Notes: generated by a model from the sequence alone, not told the origin. A stretch of DNA of 64,000 nucleotides from Roseateles aquatilis (GCF_002205645.1 NZ_NIOF01000015.1:62001-126000), one strand, 5' to 3'. Shown: positions 49,628-59,903, counted from the stretch's first letter. Translations and numbers: made by a program.

Positions 49628-50980
49628 ATGAGGATTCGAACTCGAGTCGGCCTTGCGGCCGCTCTTTCCGTTGGCGCTGGCGCGGCCAGCGCGCAGACCA
49701 CCCTAAAGCTATACGGGAACATCGACACCGCGATCGACACGACGCACAAGACGACGGGCAGCGTCGGCACACCCACGGGTGCGTCCACTGCGTTGATCTT
49801 TCCGCCGGGGAGCGCCGGGACCAAGACCCGCGTGACGCAGAGCCTCTCGCGCACCAACACTGTGGGCTTCAAGGGACGCGAGGACCTGGGCAGCGGCTAC
49901 GCCGCTGGCTTCGTGCTTGAGTCGCAGCCCGGCAGCGACGACGGCACGTTGTCGCAGGATGGCCGTTTCTTCGGCAAACAAGCCATGGTCTACCTGACGA
50001 CGCCCGGCGGTGAGGTTCGCCTGGGTCGCCAGTACGCGCCGATCTTCATCTCCTTCGCCGCGGGCACTCCGGATGGCCTCGCTGGCACCGATCTTTTCAC
50101 CGCCGGCCTTGTCACGAACACGCTGCAAGTCAGGCAGGACAACCAGATCAGCTATTGGGCCCGCGTCGGTGGGTTTGCCGCCGCAGTTTCCTACAGCCCC
50201 AACGCGGGTGTCTCGCGCATCGTGAGCCCGGCGCGCGGCAGCGCCGTGACCACCTCCACCGGATCGATGCTTGGCGGTGCCACTTCAGGCGTCGAAGCAT
50301 CGGGCTCCGAGTCCGGCGGCAAGCGCGGGCGTTCCGGTGGCCTGTTCCTTGGCTATACCGCACCGACGTTCAGCGTGAGCGCAGGCTTGCACTACAACGA
50401 GTTCGATGTGCCGGTGTTGTCGCAGGGAGGCTCGATCTTCGAACTGGATCGTTACTGGGGCGTCGCGCTGTCGGGGAAGTACATGCTGTCGGTCGACGGC
50501 GCGTCGTTGCACGCCATGTACCACGCCGGCCGCTACTTCGATGGCGACGTGCTCAACCTGCCTGGCCAAGCGCCGCTCAACCTGCCTGGTGCCGGTAGCT
50601 TCGATCCAAAGATCCAGACCTTCGTCGTCGGCGCGCGTGTGCCGGTCGGCAACTTCGTCTGGATCGCCGAGGCCGGCGAGAGTCGCTTCACGAACTTCAC
50701 GCGCGGCAAGAACCTTGGCGTCTCGCTGGGCGTGGACTACCAGCTATCAAAGCGGACGGTGATCTATTCGCGCTTGGCCGTGGCAGAAGACCGGCAAGGC
50801 AACGTGTTGCCCATCGTGGGCGTGACGCCCACGGGCGCGCGGCCGATCAACGTATCAGGTGGCCCCGACGCGATCCTCGCCGCGCTGGGGCTGCGCGAGA
50901 CGCCCGCCTTCAACGGCGTCGGCATCTCACCGGGCGGTAGGTCCAGCATCCTTGCGCTTGGCATCCGGCACAGCTTCTGA
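49628..50980 (+). CDS. Burkholderiales-type outer-membrane porin
   Basis: A 450-residue general porin with signal peptide ending AASAQ, followed by TTLKLYGNIDTAIDTTHK, the constriction-loop region FFGKQAMVYLTTPGGEVRLGRQYAP and a C-terminal GIRHSF ending in Phe, all typical of OmpC-like trimeric porins. A perfect 13-bp hairpin follows the stop. Confidence 0.93.
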   Translation: MRIRTRVGLAAALSVGAGAASAQTTLKLYGNIDTAIDTTHKTTGSVGTPTGASTALIFPPGSAGTKTRVTQSLSRTNTVGFKGREDLGSGYAAGFVLESQPGSDDGTLSQDGRFFGKQAMVYLTTPGGEVRLGRQYAPIFISFAAGTPDGLAGTDLFTAGLVTNTLQVRQDNQISYWARVGGFAAAVSYSPNAGVSRIVSPARGSAVTTSTGSMLGGATSGVEASGSESGGKRGRSGGLFLGYTAPTFSVSAGLHYNEFDVPVLSQGGSIFELDRYWGVALSGKYMLSVDGASLHAMYHAGRYFDGDVLNLPGQAPLNLPGAGSFDPKIQTFVVGARVPVGNFVWIAEAGESRFTNFTRGKNLGVSLGVDYQLSKRTVIYSRLAVAEDRQGNVLPIVGVTPTGARPINVSGGPDAILAALGLRETPAFNGVGISPGGRSSILALGIRHSF

Positions 50981-50995
50981 GATGACTCTGAATCG

Positions 50996-51026
50996 CCTCA
51001 ACGCACCCAAGATGGGTGCGTTGAGG
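50996..51026 (+). terminator. Hairpin after the porin gene
   Basis: CCTCAACGCACCC and GGGTGCGTTGAGG pair perfectly around AAGAT. No T-run follows, so it may be a weak terminator or an mRNA-stabilising 3' hairpin. Confidence 0.55.
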
Positions 51027-51849
51027 TACTGGCCTGCCCCCAATCCGCCGCACCACTCATTGCGAGGGAGTTCTTGGGGCTCAAGGGTATCGCCAATGCG
51101 GCGGTTGAAGGTGAACCTGCATCGGCAGCCTGCTGCCGATGCACGCATGCGAAGCACCTGGGTGGAAGGCGGCCGATGCTCGAATGTGGCCACACCTCGC
51201 TGCAGTCCTGCGTCCAGGCCTGGATCACGACTCGGCTTGCGCCAGCGTCTCGAACCTGCATCTCAGCAAGACCGGCGCTTTCTCCAACCGCCCGGAACTG
51301 AGTTGTCTCCTGATTGAGGCTATCCAGCAGCGTCGCCAGTGTGAAGCTCCCCCATGGCAGAGCAGGTCGTCAATGTCTCCGCGCATGAGTTGAAGATGGC
51401 TTGGCAGTGAGCACGGTCTCACTGAGCGTGTGTTCGGCAACTGTTCCCGGCAACAGCCGAAGGTAGGAGATTGCAAGCACGGGCAACGGCGCGTATGCTG
51501 CGCTGCAACATCAGTTTTCTTGACCGGTTGTCTCCTCCACCGCCCATGGGTGGATTGACCCCCGAAGGTTCTCCCGTCGGGGGTCTTTTCTTGGTCGACG
51601 ACGTTTTCGACCTGCTGGAAGCAGGCGGGTGGGAAAGTCAGTTTGACGATCTTGCTTCCACGCCGTCAAACCTTGTGCCTTGAGCGAATCTCAATCCTGG
51701 TCAATGAACCATGCCCGATGGCTGGCGTTGCCCGCGCTGTGGTCATGACGCTCGCGTGGCAGGCCCATGGCATGTTTAAGTGCCAGGCCGCCAGCATCAG
51801 TCGTCGTTGACGGCCGGCACGTTGATGGCCGACACCAAGCTGGCAATGA
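51027..51849. other. No supported gene
   Basis: Several short frames lack recognisable features. The only clear structure is the terminator-like hairpin at 51557-51588. The stretch abuts an IS66 left end and is probably debris of rearrangement. Confidence 0.5.
51557..51588 (+). terminator. Rho-independent terminator-like hairpin with no gene before it
   Basis: GACCCCCGA (51557-51565) pairs with TCGGGGGTC (51577-51585), followed by TTTTCTT. The structure is a good intrinsic terminator on the plus strand, but no intact gene ends nearby. Confidence 0.7.
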
Positions 51850-52133
51850 GTAAGCGTCCTGGCAAGTCATGTTGATCCACTGAGCCACGCCTAGGATTTT
51901 CGTGTCCATTGACGATCAAATGGATGCGTACGCACTATGGACAAAGCAGCAGTAGGCCGCCGACGGCGAGTTCACGGCGCCGATTTCAAGGCTCAGGCCG
52001 TGCAAGCCCAGCAGCAGCCGAGCTTTTCCTTGGCCGTTGTCGCGAAAGCTCACGGCATCAACGCCAACCTGCTGCGGCGTTGGATTCACCAGGGGGCTCA
52101 GTCGCCTGCCGACGCTGCGGCGGTCCGCGGTCT
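51850..52133 (+). mobile_element. Truncated IS66-family element (left end and tnpA start)
   Basis: GTAAGCG at 51850 matches the conserved start of IS66 terminal repeats. Eighty bp later ATG 51937 opens a frame (MDKAAVGRRRRVHGADFKAQ ... AKAHGINANLLRRWIHQ) that matches IS66 TnpA, an HTH protein. Homology fades near 52133; tnpB, tnpC and the right end are missing. Two point changes against the usual family pattern may also be present. Confidence 0.75.
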
Positions 52134-52146
52134 AGCCCACCTTGCG

Positions 52147-52602
52147 CTACTTCGCCGGCATTGCCGTTGCACCAGGCTTGGACAACTGGCCAGCCTTAAT
52201 GCGCCATCCGTCCGGCGTTTTCACGACCGCGAGCAGCAGCACGTTGGGAGGTTCCATGCGCTTGCCGTCCTGACCTAGAAAGCCTGCCTTGAACAGCACC
52301 GCCGCGGCGCTGTCGGAGAGGGGCGACACCACTACGTCGCTCGAGGCCATGGTGGTGCGACCCGCCCAGATGGCATGGGCCTGCTTCAAGTCAGCCACGA
52401 TTTGCGCGCGGCCCGACAAGCGACTCTCAACGACCGGCACCCACCAAGCGTCTTCGGTAAAGAGGCCCTCGAAGTTCTGCGCGTCGTGTGAGTTCCAGGC
52501 GTCGACGAACGCCTGCGCCGTCAGTTCTGGCGTAGGCGGTGCCGCTCGCGCGACGAGGGTGCACGTCACCAGGAGGGCCGAGAGGCCCATGGATCGAATC
52601 AT
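52147..52602 (-). CDS. Secreted SnoaL/DUF4440-like protein
   Basis: A 151-residue protein from ATG 52602 (GGAGCAAGTA upstream), with a signal peptide (MIRSMGLSALLVTCTLVARAA). The mature part has the NTF2-like pattern AQAFVDAWNSHDAQNFEGLFTEDAWWV and LLLAVVKTPDGWRIKAGQ. Members are small cone-shaped binding proteins or ketosteroid-isomerase-like enzymes; the substrate is unknown. Its stop lies just beyond the truncated IS66, so the 3' end could have been affected. Confidence 0.8.
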   Translation of the reverse strand: MIRSMGLSALLVTCTLVARAAPPTPELTAQAFVDAWNSHDAQNFEGLFTEDAWWVPVVESRLSGRAQIVADLKQAHAIWAGRTTMASSDVVVSPLSDSAAAVLFKAGFLGQDGKRMEPPNVLLLAVVKTPDGWRIKAGQLSKPGATAMPAK

Positions 52603-52982
52603 TACTTGCTCCGTTGGGACGATAGGAAAGGTGCAACTGGTCTTGCCCTGCATATCTGACGAAGAACTCGCTGAATAACTGGCCGCGGTACCCTCGATGG
52701 AATTCCACCACTTCTGCTGAGTCGTGGCCGGGTCCTCTTGCGGATCCAGCCGGGCCGTGCGCGTCCGGGCAGCCCGACTATCGGCCCGTTGCGAGTGGCG
52801 CGGGCAACAGCCTCTCCGGACGCTTTAGCGTCCCGACAACCGGGTTGCCGCTTGCGACTTGGGCTCACTGGAGGCGGACCTGAAGGCTGCGCGCCAGTGG
52901 CATCTTAGCGAGCCCCACAGCGGCTAACAGGCCTAATCACGACTCGCCGCAAGTTCGCCGCCGGTCTTACCGTCCTCGATGT
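52603..52982. other. No gene seen
   Basis: The 380 bp between the SnoaL-like gene and the lipase gene contain no convincing frame, hairpin terminator or repeat. Confidence 0.5.
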
Positions 52983-54365
52983 TCAGGGGTGGTCCACTTG
53001 CCGCGCGAGGGATCGCTGCACCCGGAGGAACTCCGGTGAGCGGCGCAAGGCCTCGGCGCCGGCGTCCTGGAGTTGTCGAACGTCCGCCGCCTCGATGGTG
53101 AAAGCGGTTGGCACTCGCAGCAGGCTGTGCCGAATCTTGTCGTCCGGCACATCATTGAGGCTGACGCTGATCACGTGCATCTCGGCGTCGCCAGAAAACG
53201 GGCTGCCGGCGCGACCACGGGTGCGGGCCAGCTCTTCGCTCCACCGCCGCAAGTCGTCGTTCAGCATCGCCAGGGTCACCTGTGTCTCGCGCGAGCCCGC
53301 CCCGAAGATCAGGGACTCCATCACCTGGATCGTGGTCGGAATGCGATCGCTGCTGTCGATGCGCTCCGCAAGTCCCCGCTCCGAGTTCACGGTGATCAAG
53401 ACCAGGCGACGGATCGACCCCTCCGGTGCGTCCGCGAAGTTGGACGTCATGGACCCGCCAACAATCAGCCGGTCCAGCATGAGGCGAACGCCCAAGTTAT
53501 CCGTCACCCCGCCGTCGACCAGATGAATGAACGGGCGTTCCTTGGCGTTGCGGTAACCCTCGGCACTGCGGCGCAGTAGTCGCGCTCGATAGTCTTCGTC
53601 GACGGCATCTTGCTTATTTGACGATGTCGGACTGGCGCATTCGTCAGCGTAGTTGCGCACGGTGATGGGCGACAGCAGCAGCGGCACCGCCGAAGATGCC
53701 GCGACCGCAAACGACAGGGGCGTCTTTGAAAGATCCGAGCAGATCAGGTCAAACTGTTCTGGCGTGAAGTCGAAAGGGGCGCCGGTGGTGAGATCGGTCG
53801 CGGTGATCATCAGGTCCGGCGCACCTGGCCGTCGCCGCACGTCCGCGAAGGTGCGTCCGCCGTAGAGCTCATCGAGCCGCTGTGCGAGCACCTGGGTCCT
53901 CCCATACCAAGGCGAGCTCATCCGGTACAGCCGCGTCGGCCAAAGCGCCTCACGAATCAGACGGCTTTCGAAGGGCACCATCAGGAAATCCGGCTCAAAG
54001 CGGCTCAGCGTGTCGTCGCCGAACGCGGCGAAATGCGCCGCCAGGATGCTACCGCCCGACACGCCGCTCACGAGCACCACGTGATCGAGCAGCGTGGTTT
54101 GTCGACCGTCCAGCTCGAACTGCGTGGCCTTGAGTTCCCTCAGCACACCCAGCCCAAACGCTGCCGCCCGTGCCCCGCCACCGGACAGAGTTACGGCCAC
54201 CATGACTGGGCGCGGCGGCTGCGCCTCACGAGAAGCCTTTGACGCGGCTCCGCTGGCCGGCAGAGCCTGATTCACCCATGGCCGGTAGCTTGAACAACCA
54301 GCCAAGCACACGGTCAGCAGTGCGACCATCCATTTTCGCGCGTCAAGCACCACAGTCGCTCCCAC
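52983..54365 (-). CDS. Patatin-like phospholipase lipoprotein
   Basis: A 460-residue protein from GTG 54365, with a lipobox CLAGC, so membrane-anchored in the envelope. The patatin Ser-Asp dyad is present: the oxyanion loop LSGGGARAAAFGLGVL, the nucleophile in SGVSGGS and the Asp in LVDGGVTDNLG. It probably hydrolyses phospholipid or lysophospholipid. It is last in a minus-strand series with an SMR exporter and a DUF3313 lipoprotein. Confidence 0.9.
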   Translation of the reverse strand: MGATVVLDARKWMVALLTVCLAGCSSYRPWVNQALPASGAASKASREAQPPRPVMVAVTLSGGGARAAAFGLGVLRELKATQFELDGRQTTLLDHVVLVSGVSGGSILAAHFAAFGDDTLSRFEPDFLMVPFESRLIREALWPTRLYRMSSPWYGRTQVLAQRLDELYGGRTFADVRRRPGAPDLMITATDLTTGAPFDFTPEQFDLICSDLSKTPLSFAVAASSAVPLLLSPITVRNYADECASPTSSNKQDAVDEDYRARLLRRSAEGYRNAKERPFIHLVDGGVTDNLGVRLMLDRLIVGGSMTSNFADAPEGSIRRLVLITVNSERGLAERIDSSDRIPTTIQVMESLIFGAGSRETQVTLAMLNDDLRRWSEELARTRGRAGSPFSGDAEMHVISVSLNDVPDDKIRHSLLRVPTAFTIEAADVRQLQDAGAEALRRSPEFLRVQRSLARQVDHP

Positions 54366-54440
54366 AGTTCATGCTTGCTTCCCGCAGCATTGGGCACGTC
54401 ATGACGGTGCCGAACCTCATGATGCTACCGAGGCGTTCGT

Positions 54441-54773
54441 TCAGTGTGTCGTGCTGTCGGAAAAAACGTTGAGCACGACCACACCGGCAACGATCATCGC
54501 CATCCCGACGATCGCAGCAGCGTCAAGTCGTTGCTTGAAAACGATCCACGCCACGACGGCCGTGAGCACGATGCCGACACCAGACCAGAGCGCGTAGACG
54601 ACTCCCACCGGCAAGACCTTCAAGGTCAAGGACAAGAGATAGAACGATCCGGCGTACCCCGCCACGGTAGCCAGGCTCGGCCACAGGTTGGTGAACCCGT
54701 CGGAGGCTTTGAGAAAGGATGTCGCGACGACTTCGAGGACGATCGCAGCGCCGAGGTACAGGTAGATGTTCAT
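54441..54773 (-). CDS. SMR-family multidrug exporter
   Basis: A 110-residue protein with four TM helices of the EmrE/QacE type. The essential Glu14 is present (IVLEVVATSFLKAS), as is ALWSGVGIV. It exports quaternary cations as a dual-topology dimer. Confidence 0.94.
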   Translation of the reverse strand: MNIYLYLGAAIVLEVVATSFLKASDGFTNLWPSLATVAGYAGSFYLLSLTLKVLPVGVVYALWSGVGIVLTAVVAWIVFKQRLDAAAIVGMAMIVAGVVVLNVFSDSTTH

Positions 54774-54865
54774 GGGTACTTCCGTTCGATGGGTAAGGCT
54801 GAGCGGTGTGACCTTCGCGATGAGGTGCTGTTTGCCGGAGGCGAGGCACCTGCATCACGTGGACC

Positions 54866-55549
54866 CTACTGCTTTTTTGTGCTGCTCAACGGGGTCAGAA
54901 ATGCGCTGGCGTCCGTGGCAAATCGCGTGGCGAGCGCGCGAGCATGAGCACTTCGGTTGAAATTGCCGAGGAAGTCTTTGGCCACGCCGCCAGAGTCGGC
55001 CCACAGCATCAGCGCCAACTGCTTGCCGGACGCGGCGTCAACGGCTTCCAGTTCCGCGGCGAGCGCGCCATTGCGAAGCGGCCCCACCAGCGCGGTGGTG
55101 AGCACGTTGAGGGCCGGAGACGCTTCCGTGATACGAGTGATCCGAACGCGAAGCACGACCGTGGGACGGCCCGCTGACTGTTCACTCGCGCGATCGCTCA
55201 AGCTGAACGTCTGACGCACCTCCTTGTCCAGGATGCTCTGCAGAACTTCCAGCACTTCCTTGGACGTGTCCGGAGACACTGACGAGGAGACGGCTTCGTC
55301 GATCTGGATCGGCTCGATGATCGCCCATCCATAGCGGCCGAGATCTGGCTGTTTGGGCGAGATCACCATGGACTGGTCGCCGCGCTTTTCCAGGCCTTGG
55401 TAGGAGACCGCATGGTTTGAACGGACGGGCGTGGTGGATGCGCATGCGGCGAGCAGCAGACCACACGTCAAAGCGAGCAGCGTCGTGCTGGCGTAGCGCA
55501 CCAGATCCGTGGTCTGAGTGCGTCTCGAAGAGCGTTGAGTTTTGGTCAT
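54866..55549 (-). CDS. DUF3313-family lipoprotein
   Basis: A 227-residue lipoprotein with lipobox LLAAC and the DUF3313 features YQGLEKRGDQSM, LGRYGWAIIEPIQI and a C-terminal segment on removal of local pools (LWADSGGVAKDFLG). ATG 55549 gives a more normal signal peptide, but ATG 55615 overlaps the pump stop (ATGA) and would couple translation; the true start is unsure. The function of the family is unknown. It follows the second RND pump. Confidence 0.85.
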   Translation of the reverse strand: MTKTQRSSRRTQTTDLVRYASTTLLALTCGLLLAACASTTPVRSNHAVSYQGLEKRGDQSMVISPKQPDLGRYGWAIIEPIQIDEAVSSSVSPDTSKEVLEVLQSILDKEVRQTFSLSDRASEQSAGRPTVVLRVRITRITEASPALNVLTTALVGPLRNGALAAELEAVDAASGKQLALMLWADSGGVAKDFLGNFNRSAHARALATRFATDASAFLTPLSSTKKQ

Positions 55550-55611
55550 GGCGAGTCTTGCGGACTTGATCGTTCGCGTGAGGTTGCATCGTTTAGAAGT
55601 TGAAGGCGAAG

Positions 55612-58600
55612 TCATGCGTGTGTCGCTGAAGCGTCAGAGTCACTCGGCGATCGCCCGGTCGTCTTGCTGGCGATCCACTTCGAAAGCTTGCTGTCGAACA
55701 GCGCCTCGTACAGCGCCGGCACCATGCCGAGGGTGACGAGCGTGCCAAGCGCTAATCCGCCGATGATGGTGATGGCCATCCCCGACCAGAGGGGGCCGCC
55801 GAAGAGCAGTAATGGAACCAGGCCAGCGACGCAGGTCAGCTTCGTCATGACGATGGGACGCAGCCGCTGAACGGCGGCATTGATGACCGCCTCTCGCGAG
55901 TTGCGTCCCGCGTGCAGTTCCGCCTCGATGCGCTCCAGCAGGAGAACGGCGTTGTTGACGATGATCCCGGCCAACGAGAGCAGACCGAAGTTCGCCATGA
56001 AGCCCAGGGGCTCGCCGGCCAGCTTCAGCGCGGGAGCCACGCCGATCAGGGTGAACGGGATGATCGACAGGATCAGCAGTAGCTTGCGGAACGAGCCGAA
56101 CTGCCAGATGAACAGGATGAGCATGGCGATGGCCGCATGAGGCAGGTATTCGCTCAACGCGGCGTTGGCTTCGGCGGCCTCTTCGATCTCCGCACCGAGC
56201 TGGATGGAATAGCCCGGCGCAAGCTTGAGTGCCGACACGAAGGGAGCCAGTCGATCCACCACCTGCTGAGCCGTTTCCGTCTCGCTTCGGCCCTCCACCG
56301 TGAGGGTGCGTGAGAGATCGCGACGCCGGACGACGGAGGGCTCGGAACCCAGCGACACGGCCGCGATCGCCGACAGGGGCACAGGGGCGGCGCCGGCGGG
56401 ATAGATGAGCGTGTTGGCCACGTCCTCGGTGCGCTGACGTTGCATGGGGGTGCCACGGACGACCACGGGCACCAAGGTGTCACCGTCGCGCAGCATCGAG
56501 ACATCGACGCCGGAGAATCGGGCGGCCAAGGAGGTGGCGACGTCCTCGCTCGTCACACCCAGCCGACGCGCTTTGGCTTGGTCAATTTGGACGTTGAGTC
56601 GGGGGATGCGGTTGTTCCAGTCGTCGCGCACTCCCACGACGCCGGGCACCTCGCGCAGTTCCTTCTTGATCTGCTCGCCCAGGCTCTTGAGCACGACTTC
56701 GTCGGGTCCGAAGATCCGATAGGCCACCGTGCCCGAATCGCTGGAACCCAAGGAGAACCGCTTGGCCTCCGCGCGCAGCTCAGGATAGTGCTGAGCCAAA
56801 TGATCACGCGTGCGCGCAATCATCGTGTCCAGTTCCTTCTTCGACGTCACGCCGACCGTGAAGTAGCCGATGTGCGAAGCGGGCAGCGGCGGATTCAGAC
56901 CCAGGATGATGCGAGGTCCGCCGTCGGCGACGTAGCCGATGCTGGTCGTGACCTCGGGGTTGATCTTCTTGTCCGACAGCCAACGGCTGATTTGCTGCAC
57001 CTTCTCCAGCGTGATGCGCGAATCGCTGCCGGGCTGCAATTCGATCGAGACCTGGTACTGAGGGCGGTCGGACTTCGGAAGGAATCCCGCCGGCACGGTC
57101 GACAGCAGCGCGAGCGCCAGCGCGAGCAGCGCCGCCATGGTTCCGAAGAAGATCAGCTTGTGATTAAGCACCGCATGGATGACTCGACGGTAGGTCCGAT
57201 AGAAGCGAGCCTCGGAGTTGACGCCGGTGCTGTCCTCGGTGCTGTGACCGGTGCTGTGACCGGTGATGTGACCGCCAGGCACCGCCGCGGATTTCGACGT
57301 GTGATGCGAAGCGTTGAGGAAGTAGAAGCACAGCAGAGGCGTCACTGTGAGACAGAGCAGCCACGAGCCCAGCAAGGCGATCGCGAGCACGACCACCAAC
57401 GGACGGAGGTACTCGTTGATGGAGGTGTCGCCGAAGAAGAACGGCGAGAACGCGAAGATGATCACCAGCGACGAGGTGAGCAACGGAATGGCCAGGGTTT
57501 TGCCGGCCTGGATACAGGCCTCACGCCGCGCTTCGCCACTGGCCAGGCGGCGCTCGACGTCTTCGACGATGACGATGCCGTTGTCCACCAGCAGCCCAAG
57601 CGCGATGATGATGGCGGCCATCGAGACGCTGTGCAGTTCGATGTGCAGGAACTGCATCGAGATCAAGGTCCCCAGGATGGTCAGCGGCACGATGCTGCCG
57701 ACAATGATCCCGGCGCGCCAGCCGAGGAAGAGCACCACGACCGTCATGACGATCACGATGGTCTCGCCCATCACCTGGTTCATCTTGCCCATCTCACGCT
57801 CCACCACGTCGGCCTGGAAGGTGACGTAGTCGAGCGTGAACCCAGCCGGCAGCAACTGTTGGAGTTCGCCCATGCGGGACTTCAGACTTTGGCCGAACGC
57901 CTTGATGTTCTGGCCAGCGCTCATCGAGACGCCGAGCACCACCGCCGGATCGCCCTTGTAGATGGCGGCGGAGTCGGGAGGATCGGCGGGCAGCACCTTG
58001 ATTTGCGCGATGTCGCCCAGGCGCAGGGTGTTCTCGGATTGGCCGTTGCGGTCGGGCACGCTGAGCACGAACTCTCGCAGTGCTTCCAGCGAGCGAATCT
58101 CTCCCGAAGCGACCAATGCGCTGTTGAGGCCACTCATGACCATCTGGCCGCCAGAAAGCACCACGTTTTGCTGCTGCAGCTGTTGCAAGACGGCGGGGAC
58201 GGCCAGACCCAAGCCGGCAAGGCGAGCCCGATCGAACTCGATGTAGACGCGCTCGTCCTGGAGGCCGTGAAAGCTCACGTTCTGCACACCGTGAAGCGCG
58301 TAGAGCCGATCGCGGACTCGCTTGAGCGGCTCGCGCATTTCACTCATGGTGAAGCCAGGCGCGGTGACCGCGATCGAGGCGACCGCCACGCGTCCGAAGT
58401 CGTCGTTGACGATGGGAGGCAAAGTGCCGGTGGGGAATTGCGGCGACGCCTCCGTGACCTTGGCGCGGACCTTCTGCCAGATCGGCGCAAGATCGGAGTA
58501 CCGCTCAAGGATCGTGACCTGCACGATGACGGAGCCGGTGCGCACGGTGCTCACCACGTGCTTGATCTCCGGCAATTCGCGCAACCGAGCTTCGAGTGGT

Positions 58601-58794
58601 CGGGCGACGAGTTGCTCCATCCGTTCAACCGGCAGCCCCGGGTTGTAGACGAAGATCATCGCGTCCCGAATGGTGGTGGACGGCTCTTCCTGGGACGGAA
58701 ATCTCAGGAACGCAAGAACGCCAGCAACGAGCACCAGCACCGCGACGAAGAGCGTGAGTCGGCTTGAACCCAGTGCCGATTCGGTGAGCTTCAT
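55612..58794 (-). CDS. RND efflux pump, second system
   Basis: A 1060-residue RND transporter with twelve TM segments. In TM4 the usual Asp-Asp pair reads LLVDNGIVIVEDVERR, so the second Asp is Asn; this occurs in a recognised subgroup and does not by itself mean inactivity. A His/Thr/Gly-rich insertion (GHITGHSTGHSTEDSTG) lies in the central cytoplasmic loop. Its ATG overlaps the adaptor stop (ATGA). Confidence 0.94.
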   Translation of the reverse strand: MKLTESALGSSRLTLFVAVLVLVAGVLAFLRFPSQEEPSTTIRDAMIFVYNPGLPVERMEQLVARPLEARLRELPEIKHVVSTVRTGSVIVQVTILERYSDLAPIWQKVRAKVTEASPQFPTGTLPPIVNDDFGRVAVASIAVTAPGFTMSEMREPLKRVRDRLYALHGVQNVSFHGLQDERVYIEFDRARLAGLGLAVPAVLQQLQQQNVVLSGGQMVMSGLNSALVASGEIRSLEALREFVLSVPDRNGQSENTLRLGDIAQIKVLPADPPDSAAIYKGDPAVVLGVSMSAGQNIKAFGQSLKSRMGELQQLLPAGFTLDYVTFQADVVEREMGKMNQVMGETIVIVMTVVVLFLGWRAGIIVGSIVPLTILGTLISMQFLHIELHSVSMAAIIIALGLLVDNGIVIVEDVERRLASGEARREACIQAGKTLAIPLLTSSLVIIFAFSPFFFGDTSINEYLRPLVVVLAIALLGSWLLCLTVTPLLCFYFLNASHHTSKSAAVPGGHITGHSTGHSTEDSTGVNSEARFYRTYRRVIHAVLNHKLIFFGTMAALLALALALLSTVPAGFLPKSDRPQYQVSIELQPGSDSRITLEKVQQISRWLSDKKINPEVTTSIGYVADGGPRIILGLNPPLPASHIGYFTVGVTSKKELDTMIARTRDHLAQHYPELRAEAKRFSLGSSDSGTVAYRIFGPDEVVLKSLGEQIKKELREVPGVVGVRDDWNNRIPRLNVQIDQAKARRLGVTSEDVATSLAARFSGVDVSMLRDGDTLVPVVVRGTPMQRQRTEDVANTLIYPAGAAPVPLSAIAAVSLGSEPSVVRRRDLSRTLTVEGRSETETAQQVVDRLAPFVSALKLAPGYSIQLGAEIEEAAEANAALSEYLPHAAIAMLILFIWQFGSFRKLLLILSIIPFTLIGVAPALKLAGEPLGFMANFGLLSLAGIIVNNAVLLLERIEAELHAGRNSREAVINAAVQRLRPIVMTKLTCVAGLVPLLLFGGPLWSGMAITIIGGLALGTLVTLGMVPALYEALFDSKLSKWIASKTTGRSPSDSDASATHA

Positions 58795-59903
58795 GGTTGG
58801 GCTCCGTGAAGCAGCGTCGTGGAGGCGTGCGCCACTGCCGCTTGCCCCTCGCTCAGAAAGGCCGCACCGGCAACCACCACATGGTCGCCAACCTTCAGTC
58901 CAGAGATCACGGGGATTCGCCCATCGGGCAGTAGACCCGCTCCAAGTTGAACCGATCGCTCGACAAGCTGCGACTGCTCCAGCACGAAGACCTTGCCCCG
59001 TCCCGGCGCTGCATCGAGCAGCAACGCCGCTGCGGGGACCGAGACCCCTCGGTTGGCAACACCAGGCAACTCGAGAGAAACCATCGCACCGCTGCGCAAC
59101 GTCGGCGCGGCGCCGTCGATGCGGAATATGGCCTGCACCAGCGAGCCGCTGTCATTGCGGCTTGAGATCCGCTCCAGCTTCAGCGGCAATGCGGCGCCGA
59201 CCTGCCCGGACTGCGAGACGGCCGCACGCGCGGACTGGCCGGGCGACATGCGGGCCGCCACTGCCTCGGGCAACATGGCCACCACTTCCAACGCCTGACC
59301 CGCTTCGATCTGGAAAACGGGTAATCCCGCGCTGATGTCGGAGTACGGCTGTACGTTGCGGGCGACGATCACGCCGTCAAACGGGGCCGTGATGCGGGAC
59401 AGCGTGAGATCCCTTCGAGCGAGCGCCAATGCGGCTTCGGCCGCCTGGAGCTGACTGTGGGCGATGCGGTGTTGCGTCTGGGCCGATTCCAGCGTCACCG
59501 GCGAGACGATGCCGTCCTTGGCCAGCGACTCATTCTGTCGGAGTTGGGTCGCGCGCTCGGTCAAGGCGGCGGCTGCGGCAACGCGGTCCGCCTCCGCTTT
59601 CTCCAGGCGCCGCAGCGCCGGCGCTTCATCCAGTCTGGCAAGCACTTGGCCAGAGCGCACCCGGTCCCCGACATCCACCAGAATGGCGCTGATGCGGCCA
59701 GACGACTCGAACCCGAGCTCCGAGCGCTGGCGCGCTCGAACGGTGCCGATGAACGACTCGGTCAGCAGCGCGGTTCCGCTGCCGATGGCTTCCACCTTCA
59801 CAGGACGAGGCGGTGCAGGTGCGGGCGTGGATGTGCGGGCACAGCCCGAAATCATTGCGGCCAGCAATGCGGCGGCCGCGACCGTGAAGGTCGAAGAGGA
59901 CAT
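58791..59903 (-). CDS. RND periplasmic adaptor, second system
   Basis: A 370-residue lipoprotein (lipobox MISGC). It has the adaptor motifs LGFESSGRISAILVDVGDRVRSGQVLARLD and APFDGVIVARNVQPYSDIS, and a C-terminal membrane-proximal domain. It follows its tetR gene by 18 bp and is coupled to the pump gene. Confidence 0.93.
   Translation of the reverse strand: MSSSTFTVAAAALLAAMISGCARTSTPAPAPPRPVKVEAIGSGTALLTESFIGTVRARQRSELGFESSGRISAILVDVGDRVRSGQVLARLDEAPALRRLEKAEADRVAAAAALTERATQLRQNESLAKDGIVSPVTLESAQTQHRIAHSQLQAAEAALALARRDLTLSRITAPFDGVIVARNVQPYSDISAGLPVFQIEAGQALEVVAMLPEAVAARMSPGQSARAAVSQSGQVGAALPLKLERISSRNDSGSLVQAIFRIDGAAPTLRSGAMVSLELPGVANRGVSVPAAALLLDAAPGRGKVFVLEQSQLVERSVQLGAGLLPDGRIPVISGLKVGDHVVVAGAAFLSEGQAAVAHASTTLLHGAQP

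Noticed and set aside
51471-51683. Possible 70-residue plus-strand gene
   Set aside because: It runs through a strong terminator hairpin and has no recognised features, although its last 35 residues look coding-like.
52983-54365. Patatin gene as a CBASS/CapV effector
   Set aside because: It has a lipoprotein signal and no adjacent nucleotide cyclase, so an envelope lipase is the better reading.
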